Assembly: GCF_014643255.1 (NCBI RefSeq)
Contig: NZ_BMJI01000006.1
Location: 62,001-126,000 of the forward strand
Length of the DNA: 64,000 nt
Direction: 5' to 3'
Source of the DNA: Tersicoccus solisilvae
GTDB taxonomy: Bacteria > Actinomycetota > Actinomycetes > Actinomycetales > Micrococcaceae
Shown piece by piece: positions 59,495-64,000 of this stretch. The notes under the pieces are model-generated. The model did not search any database and had not been told where the DNA came from. It worked only from the letters and a program-made list of their open reading frames with translations. Made by a program: the position numbers and the translations under genes. Within the stretch, counting starts at the first letter, position 1. Each line of letters begins with the position of its first letter.

Positions 59495-59576
59495 TGCCCG
59501 AAGTGGGACTCGAACCCACACACCTCTCGGTACCGCATTTTGAGTGCGGCGCGTCTGCCGATTCCGCCATTCGGGC
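59495..59576 (-). tRNA. tRNA-Leu(CAA)
   Basis: 82 nt on the minus strand. The acceptor stem GCCCGAA pairs with TTCGGGC, the anticodon stem CCGCA/TGCGG encloses the loop CTCAAAA with anticodon CAA, the variable arm is TACCGAGAGGTGT (long, as in class II tRNAs) and the T arm is GTGGG-TTCGAGT-CCCAC. The discriminator is A; CCA is not encoded. It reads UUG. Confidence 0.97.
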
Positions 59577-59627
59577 TTGCCGCGGGCACCGTGACGGGCC
59601 CGTGCGGGAATCCACTCTACCTGCCGA

Positions 59628-59633
59628 TAGGCT
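59628..59633 (+). promoter_or_regulatory. Candidate -10 of pdtaR
   Basis: TAGGCT, giving a leader of about 50 nt before the GTG start. No strong -35. Confidence 0.42.
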
Positions 59634-59689
59634 GGAGCGGCGCACCCCGTCAGCCGACGCGCGTGCCCGCGCAGTGAGGAGCAACTGAA

Positions 59690-60328
59690 GTGTCAGAAGC
59701 GAATCAGCCGTCGACGGCGAGCGCCGCATCGACCTCGTCCGACGGCGGTGCCGGTCACCCGGCCCGGCGGGTGCTGGTGGCGGAGGACGAGACCCTGATC
59801 CGGCTGGACATCATCGAGATCCTGCGCGGTGAGGGGTACGACGTCGTCGGCGAGGCCGACAACGGGCAGAAGGCTGTCGACCTGGCCAAGGAACTCGACC
59901 CCGACCTCGTGCTGATGGACGTGAAGATGCCGGTGATGGACGGCATCACCGCGGCCGAGCAGATCGTTGCGGACCGGATCGCCCCCGTCGTGCTGCTGAC
60001 CGCCTTCAGCCAGAAGGAACTGGTGGAGCGGGCCCGCAGCGCCGGGGCGATGGCCTACGTGGTCAAGCCGTTCACCCCCGCGGACCTCATCCCCGCCATC
60101 GAGATCGCGTTCTCCCGGCACGAGGAGATCACGGCGCTCGAGGCCGAGGTCGCCGACCTGCAGGAGCAGTTCGCCACCCGCAAGCTGGTGGAGCGGGCGA
60201 AGAGCCTGCTGATGACGAAGATGGGGTTGACGGAGCCGGAGTCGTTCCGGTGGATCCAGAAGACCTCGATGGACCGCCGCCTGAGCATGCGCCAGGTCGC
60301 CGAGACCATCATCAGCCAGATGGCCTGA
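59690..60328 (+). CDS. pdtaR: ANTAR-domain response regulator (PdtaR)
   Basis: 212 aa from GTG 59690 with GAGGAG 8 nt upstream. A Ser/Ala-rich leader of 25 residues precedes the receiver domain: acidic pair Glu32-Asp33 (VAEDE), phosphoacceptor Asp77 (LVLMDVKMPVMDG), LLTAFSQ and the Lys of YVVKPFTPADL. The C-terminal ANTAR domain (about 150-212; LVERAKSLLMTKMGLTEPESFRWIQKTSMDRRLS) binds paired RNA hairpins to cause antitermination. In related bacteria the partner kinase PdtaS is encoded elsewhere. It is followed by a strong terminator shared with pyk. Confidence 0.95.
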   Translation: MSEANQPSTASAASTSSDGGAGHPARRVLVAEDETLIRLDIIEILRGEGYDVVGEADNGQKAVDLAKELDPDLVLMDVKMPVMDGITAAEQIVADRIAPVVLLTAFSQKELVERARSAGAMAYVVKPFTPADLIPAIEIAFSRHEEITALEAEVADLQEQFATRKLVERAKSLLMTKMGLTEPESFRWIQKTSMDRRLSMRQVAETIISQMA

Positions 60329-60356
60329 CCGCCCCGGCATCGCGACGCCCCTACGC

Positions 60357-60393
60357 CGAAGGGCCGCCTCCCCGGTGGGGAGGCGGCCCTTCG
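60357..60393. terminator. Bidirectional terminator between pdtaR and pyk
   Basis: A perfect 17-bp stem (60357-60373 with 60377-60393) and 3-nt loop, the longest perfect stem found in the window, lies between convergent genes. Confidence 0.88.
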
Positions 60394-60411
60394 CGTGTCG
60401 GAGCGACCGGG

Positions 60412-61920
60412 TCAGGACGGCTGGTCCCCCGGGGCGCCGGAGGTGGCCGGCCACGGCCCGAGCGGTTCCTTCTTGCGGGCGCTGCCCTCGAGCACCTTGC
60501 CGGAGTCGCCGCGGTCGCCGACCTTGTGCACCTTCAGCGAGTTGGTGGTGCCGACCTGTCCGGGAGGCGAACCGGCGGCGATGACGACGAGGTCGTCGAT
60601 CTCCACCAGCCGGTTCTCCTGCAGGAACGTGTCGACGAACTCGGTCATCTGGTCCGTGTGCTCGACCGTCTCCGAGTACACCGGCTGCAGGCCCCAGGCC
60701 AGGCACAGCTGGTTGCGCACGTGCTCGATCGGGGTGAACGCGAACACCAGCTTGCTCGGCCGCAGCCGGGACAGCCGCCGGGCGGAGTCACCGGACTGCG
60801 TGAACGTGCAGAGGTACTTGGCGTCGAGCATGTCGCCGATCTCGACGGCGGCACGGGTGATCGCGCCGCCTCGCGTCTTGGGCTTGGTGCCCAGCGGCGG
60901 GATGTAGCCGAGACCGCCCTGCTCGGTGGTCTCGATGATCCGCGCCATGGTGCGGATCGTCTCGATCGGGTACTTGCCGACGCTGGTCTCGCCGGAGAGC
61001 ATGACCGCGTCCGCGCCGTCGAGCACCGCGTTGGCGCAGTCGGACGCCTCGGCGCGGGTCGGGCGGGGGCTGTCGATCATGGACTCGAGCACCTGGGTGG
61101 CCACGATCACCGGCTTGGCCCAGCGGCGGGCGAGCTCGACGGCCTTCTTCTGCACCAGCGGCACCTGCTCGAGCGGCAGCTCGACGCCGAGGTCGCCACG
61201 GGCGACCATGATGGCGTCGAAGGCGTCGATGATGGCGTGCAGGTTCTCGACGGCCTGCGGCTTCTCGATCTTGGCGACGACGGGGGCGCGGCGGCCCTCC
61301 TCGTCCATGATCTCGTGCACCCGGCGGACGTCCTCGGCGTTGCGCACGAAGGACAGGGCGATGATGTCGACGCCCTGCCGGATGGCCCAGCGCAGGTCGT
61401 CCTCGTCCTTCTCGCTCAGCGCGGGGACGTTGACGGCGACGCCGGGCAGGTTGATGCCCTTGTTGTTGGACACCGCGCCGGGGACGACGACCACGGTCTG
61501 CACCTCGGTGGCACCGACGGACGTCGCCTGCAGGACGACCTTGCCGTCGTCGATCAGCAGGGTGTCCCCCGTGCGCACGTCCTGGGGCAGGCCCTTGAAC
61601 GTCGTCGAGCAGATGTCCTTCGTGCCGGGCACGTCCTCGGTGGTGATGGTGAAGGTGTCCCCCACCGCGAGCTGGTGCGGGCCGTCCTCGAACCGGCCCA
61701 GCCGGATCTTCGGGCCCTGCAGGTCGGCGAGGATGCCCACGGGCTGGCCCAGCTCCTCGGCGGCACGCCGGATGTTCTCGTAGTTGCTGGCGTGCACCGC
61801 GTGGTCGCCGTGGCTCATGTTCAGCCGGGCGACGTTCATGCCCGCTTCGAGGGCGGCCTTCGCCTGGGCGTAGTCCTCGAGCGCCGGCCCGAACGTGGCG
61901 ACGATCTTTGCTCTTCTCAT
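60412..61920 (-). CDS. pyk: Pyruvate kinase
   Basis: 502 aa, starting MRRAKIVATFGPA at ATG 61920. It makes pyruvate and ATP from phosphoenolpyruvate. Visible: the N-terminal NMSHGDH and ADLQGPKIR, the B domain (about 70-170), the active-site signature KIEKPQAVENL and MVARGDLGVELP with catalytic Lys/Glu/Asp, and the EASDCANAVLDGADAVMLSGET segment. The C-terminal tail of about 25 residues (SARKKEPLGPWPATSG) is an extension beyond most homologs. A TAGGCT box lies 7 nt before the ATG; AGGAC in between could act as a weak ribosome binding site if the mRNA has a leader. Confidence 0.96.
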   Translation of the reverse strand: MRRAKIVATFGPALEDYAQAKAALEAGMNVARLNMSHGDHAVHASNYENIRRAAEELGQPVGILADLQGPKIRLGRFEDGPHQLAVGDTFTITTEDVPGTKDICSTTFKGLPQDVRTGDTLLIDDGKVVLQATSVGATEVQTVVVVPGAVSNNKGINLPGVAVNVPALSEKDEDDLRWAIRQGVDIIALSFVRNAEDVRRVHEIMDEEGRRAPVVAKIEKPQAVENLHAIIDAFDAIMVARGDLGVELPLEQVPLVQKKAVELARRWAKPVIVATQVLESMIDSPRPTRAEASDCANAVLDGADAVMLSGETSVGKYPIETIRTMARIIETTEQGGLGYIPPLGTKPKTRGGAITRAAVEIGDMLDAKYLCTFTQSGDSARRLSRLRPSKLVFAFTPIEHVRNQLCLAWGLQPVYSETVEHTDQMTEFVDTFLQENRLVEIDDLVVIAAGSPPGQVGTTNSLKVHKVGDRGDSGKVLEGSARKKEPLGPWPATSGAPGDQPS

Positions 61921-61927
61921 GTGTCCT

Positions 61928-61933
61928 AGCCTA
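61928..61933 (-). promoter_or_regulatory. Candidate (near-)leaderless promoter of pyk
   Basis: TAGGCT on the minus strand, 7 nt before the ATG start codon. Confidence 0.48.
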
Positions 61934-62056
61934 GTGATCGGATGCCCGCGGACGACCGTCCACGGGGGTGTGCTTCGTGACGGGCGGCCGTCCGGTCGGT
62001 GACGCCGAGACGAACGCCGAGCCTGCCGGATGGCCCCAGCCGAGGGTCCGCCGCCG

Positions 62057-63523
62057 TCAGAACGGCAGCAGGTCGATGGGCCGGTCCGAGGGTGCCACCG
62101 GCGCGGGCAGCCGGGTGCTGCCCCGCAGGTAGGTGTCCACGGCGGCGGCGCACGCGCGGCCCTCCGCGATGGCCCACACGATCAGGGACTGGCCGCGGCC
62201 CGCGTCGCCGGCGGCGAACACCCCGTCGACGTTGGTCATGTAGTAGCCGTCGCGGGCGATGGTGCGCCCGCCGTCCAGCTCGGTCTCCAGCTGCGCGGTC
62301 AGCGTCTGCGTCTCCGGACCGGTGAAACCGAGCGCCAGCAGCACGAGGTCCGCCGGGATCTCGCGCTCCGTGCCCGGCTTGGGCACGCGGCTGCCGTCGC
62401 GGTACTCCGTCTCGGCGACGCGCAGCGCCCGGACCCGGCCCTCGTCGTCGCCGACGAACTCGACCGTCGACGCGAGGTAGGTCCGTTCGCCGCCCTCCTC
62501 GTGAGCGGAGGCCACCTCGAACAGGGTGGGGAACATCGGCCACGGCTGGTGCTCGGCGCGCTCCTCCGAGGGCCGCTTGCCGATCGCCAGCGTGGTCACC
62601 GAGGCGGCCTTCTGCCGGTGGGCGGTGCCGATGCAGTCCGCTCCGGTGTCGCCGCCGCCGAGGATGACGACGTGCTTGCCCGCGGCGTCGATCGCCTCGT
62701 CCACGCGCTGGCCGGCGACGATGCGGTTCTGCGGCACCAGGTAGTCCATGGCGAAGTGCACGCCGGCCAGGTCCCGGCCCGGGATCGGCAGGTCGCGGGG
62801 TACGGTGGCGCCGGTGGCGAGCACGACGGCGTCGTACCGGCGGCGCAGCGCACTGAAGGAGATGTCCTTGCCGATGGTCACGCCCGGGCGGAACCGGGTG
62901 CCCTCCGCCTCCATCTGCGCCAGGCGCCGCTGCAGGTGCACCTTCTCCATCTTGAAGTCGGGGATCCCGTAGCGCAGCAGGCCGCCGATCTCGTCGTCAC
63001 GCTCGTACACGGCGACGGTGTGTCCGGCGCGGGTCAGCTGCTGCGCGGCGGCCAGACCCGCGGGCCCGGAGCCGACGACCGCGACCGTCTGGTGGGTGAC
63101 GCGGGTGGGGATCACCGGCTCGACCCAGTCGTGGTCGAACGCCTCGTCGATGATCGAGACCTCGATCTGCTTGATCGTCACGGCGGGCTGGTTGATGCCG
63201 AGCACGCAGGACGCCTCGCACGGCGCGGGGCACAGCCGCCCGGTGAACTCCGGGAAGTTGTTGGTCGCGTGCAGGCGCTCGATGGCCTCGCGCGGCCGGT
63301 CCCGCCACATCAGGTCGTTCCACTCGGGGATCAGGTTGCCCAGCGGGCACCCCTGGTGGCAGAACGGCACACCGCAGTCCATGCAGCGGCCGGCCTGCGC
63401 CTGCAGGACGCCCTTCTCCTGCCGCTCGTACACCTCGTTCCAGTCCATGATGCGCACGGGCACGGGCCGGCGCGGCTGGGTCTGGCGGTCGCGGGTCTTG
63501 AGGAAGCCGCGGGGATCAGCCAT
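62057..63523 (-). CDS. gltD: Glutamate synthase (NADPH), small subunit
   Basis: 488 aa, with its ATG overlapping the gltB stop by 8 nt. It passes electrons from NADPH via FAD and two 4Fe-4S clusters to the large subunit for glutamate synthesis from glutamine and 2-oxoglutarate. Cluster cysteines are Cys47, 50, 55, 59 ([13 protein letters not shown]) and Cys98, 102, 106 (CPAPCEASC). The first dinucleotide fold is [14 protein letters not shown], the second [15 protein letters not shown], and the FAD-binding end is [22 protein letters not shown]. Last gene of gltBD. Confidence 0.96.
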   Translation of the reverse strand: MADPRGFLKTRDRQTQPRRPVPVRIMDWNEVYERQEKGVLQAQAGRCMDCGVPFCHQGCPLGNLIPEWNDLMWRDRPREAIERLHATNNFPEFTGRLCPAPCEASCVLGINQPAVTIKQIEVSIIDEAFDHDWVEPVIPTRVTHQTVAVVGSGPAGLAAAQQLTRAGHTVAVYERDDEIGGLLRYGIPDFKMEKVHLQRRLAQMEAEGTRFRPGVTIGKDISFSALRRRYDAVVLATGATVPRDLPIPGRDLAGVHFAMDYLVPQNRIVAGQRVDEAIDAAGKHVVILGGGDTGADCIGTAHRQKAASVTTLAIGKRPSEERAEHQPWPMFPTLFEVASAHEEGGERTYLASTVEFVGDDEGRVRALRVAETEYRDGSRVPKPGTEREIPADLVLLALGFTGPETQTLTAQLETELDGGRTIARDGYYMTNVDGVFAAGDAGRGQSLIVWAIAEGRACAAAVDTYLRGSTRLPAPVAPSDRPIDLLPF

Positions 63524-64000
63524 GGGTCGTCGCCTCCAGGATGCGGGTCCACACCTCGTCGCCGTCGGGGTCCAGCCCCTCCTGCTCCGCCTGGTTCCGG
63601 GTCGCGAGGACCGCGGAGTAGTCGCGGGGCAGGATCTTGGTGAACCGGCCGACGGTCGTCTCGAAGTTCGCGAGCAGCCGCTCGGCCAGCGCGGACTCCG
63701 TCTCGGCGTGGTGGGTGATCATCAGGGACCGGACCAGCTCGACGTCGTTGGCGTCCAGGGGCAGCAGCCCGAGGTCGCCCGACGCGATGCTGTCGGTGTT
63801 CATCGCGGCCGGATCGAGATCCAGCACGTAGGCGGTGCCGCCGGACATGCCGGCGCCGAGGTTGCGGCCGGTGGGGCCGAGGACGAGGGCGACGCCGCCG
63901 GTCATGTACTCGCAGCCGTGGTCGCCGATGCCCTCGACGACGGCGGTGGCCCCGGAGTTGCGCACCAGGAACCGCTCGCCGACGAGGCCGCGCAGGAACA
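63516..64000 (-). CDS. gltB: Glutamate synthase, large subunit (C-terminal part)
   Basis: The frame is open to the window edge; about 160 C-terminal residues are present. These belong to the GXGXG beta-helix domain that closes the large subunit: [56 protein letters not shown]. The short end [22 protein letters not shown] is typical. It overlaps gltD by 8 nt, so the subunits are translationally coupled. Confidence 0.95.
   Translation of the reverse strand, partial: FLRGLVGERFLVRNSGATAVVEGIGDHGCEYMTGGVALVLGPTGRNLGAGMSGGTAYVLDLDPAAMNTDSIASGDLGLLPLDANDVELVRSLMITHHAETESALAERLLANFETTVGRFTKILPRDYSAVLATRNQAEQEGLDPDGDEVWTRILEATTHG

Overview
The window is a 64 kb stretch of chromosome from a very G+C-rich actinobacterium, most likely of the order Micrococcales. 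Support: opcA-pgl and gap-pgk-tpiA-secG next to rapZ-yvcK-whiA and uvrC, an ANTAR two-component regulator (PdtaR type), Eis-type acetyltransferases, an S1 protein with four S1 domains, a CoaE with a GrpB-like tail, frequent GTG starts, and -10 boxes of the form TAGGCT or TAGGGT. I cannot name a genus from this. I see no phage, insertion sequence, CRISPR array or plasmid function. Most of the window is ordinary vertically inherited chromosome.

Layout. 1-8.9 kb: end of the oxidative pentose phosphate genes (opcA, pgl), then on the minus strand gap-pgk-tpiA-secG, sodA and rapZ-yvcK-whiA. 8.9-15.4 kb: uvrC, an acyltransferase, a HAD phosphatase, and uvrA with a LexA-type box. 15.4-22.9 kb: an operon of two half-transporters forming an asymmetric ABC exporter plus a YtrA-like GntR regulator, a 14-TM drug efflux pump with its MarR regulator, and a divergent metallo-beta-lactamase-fold hydrolase. 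22.9-34.8 kb: a pentose region: xylR (ROK) divergent from xylA-xylB, then a sugar ABC importer (binding protein and two permeases, no ATPase), a family 3 glycosidase and an aldose epimerase, controlled by a divergent LacI regulator with two palindromic operators. 34.9-43.8 kb: a DUF3516 helicase, two TerC-family metal exporters each behind a yybP-ykoY (manganese) riboswitch, an MFS permease between them, and a large membrane protein with a lipase-like domain. 43.8-56.7 kb: uvrB, coaE, rpsA, two adjacent Eis-like acetyltransferases, polA, a roughly 0.9 kb noncoding repeat locus and a hotdog thioesterase. 56.7-64 kb: a PiT phosphate transporter, a PHP phosphoesterase with a Pol-beta-like N-terminal domain, tRNA-Leu(CAA), pdtaR, pyk, and gltD with the end of gltB.

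How it works together. Central carbon metabolism brackets the window (opcA, pgl, gap, pgk, tpiA at one end, pyk at the other), and the xyl and GH3 clusters would feed xylose into it. Nucleotide excision repair is complete (uvrA, uvrB, uvrC) and accompanied by polA, but only uvrA shows a recognisable SOS box. Manganese is a second theme: two riboswitch-controlled TerC genes and a Mn/Fe superoxide dismutase.

The most unusual features are (1) five copies of a 71-73 nt imperfectly palindromic repeat between polA and the thioesterase gene, with spacing that does not preserve a reading frame; (2) a recurrent promoter architecture in which a TANNNT box sits 6-7 nt before the start codon of at least seven genes, predicting leaderless mRNAs; (3) the paired TerC riboswitches; and (4) a polytopic membrane protein ending in a Ser-Asp-His hydrolase-like domain. 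All identifications come from reading the sequence; no database search was run.
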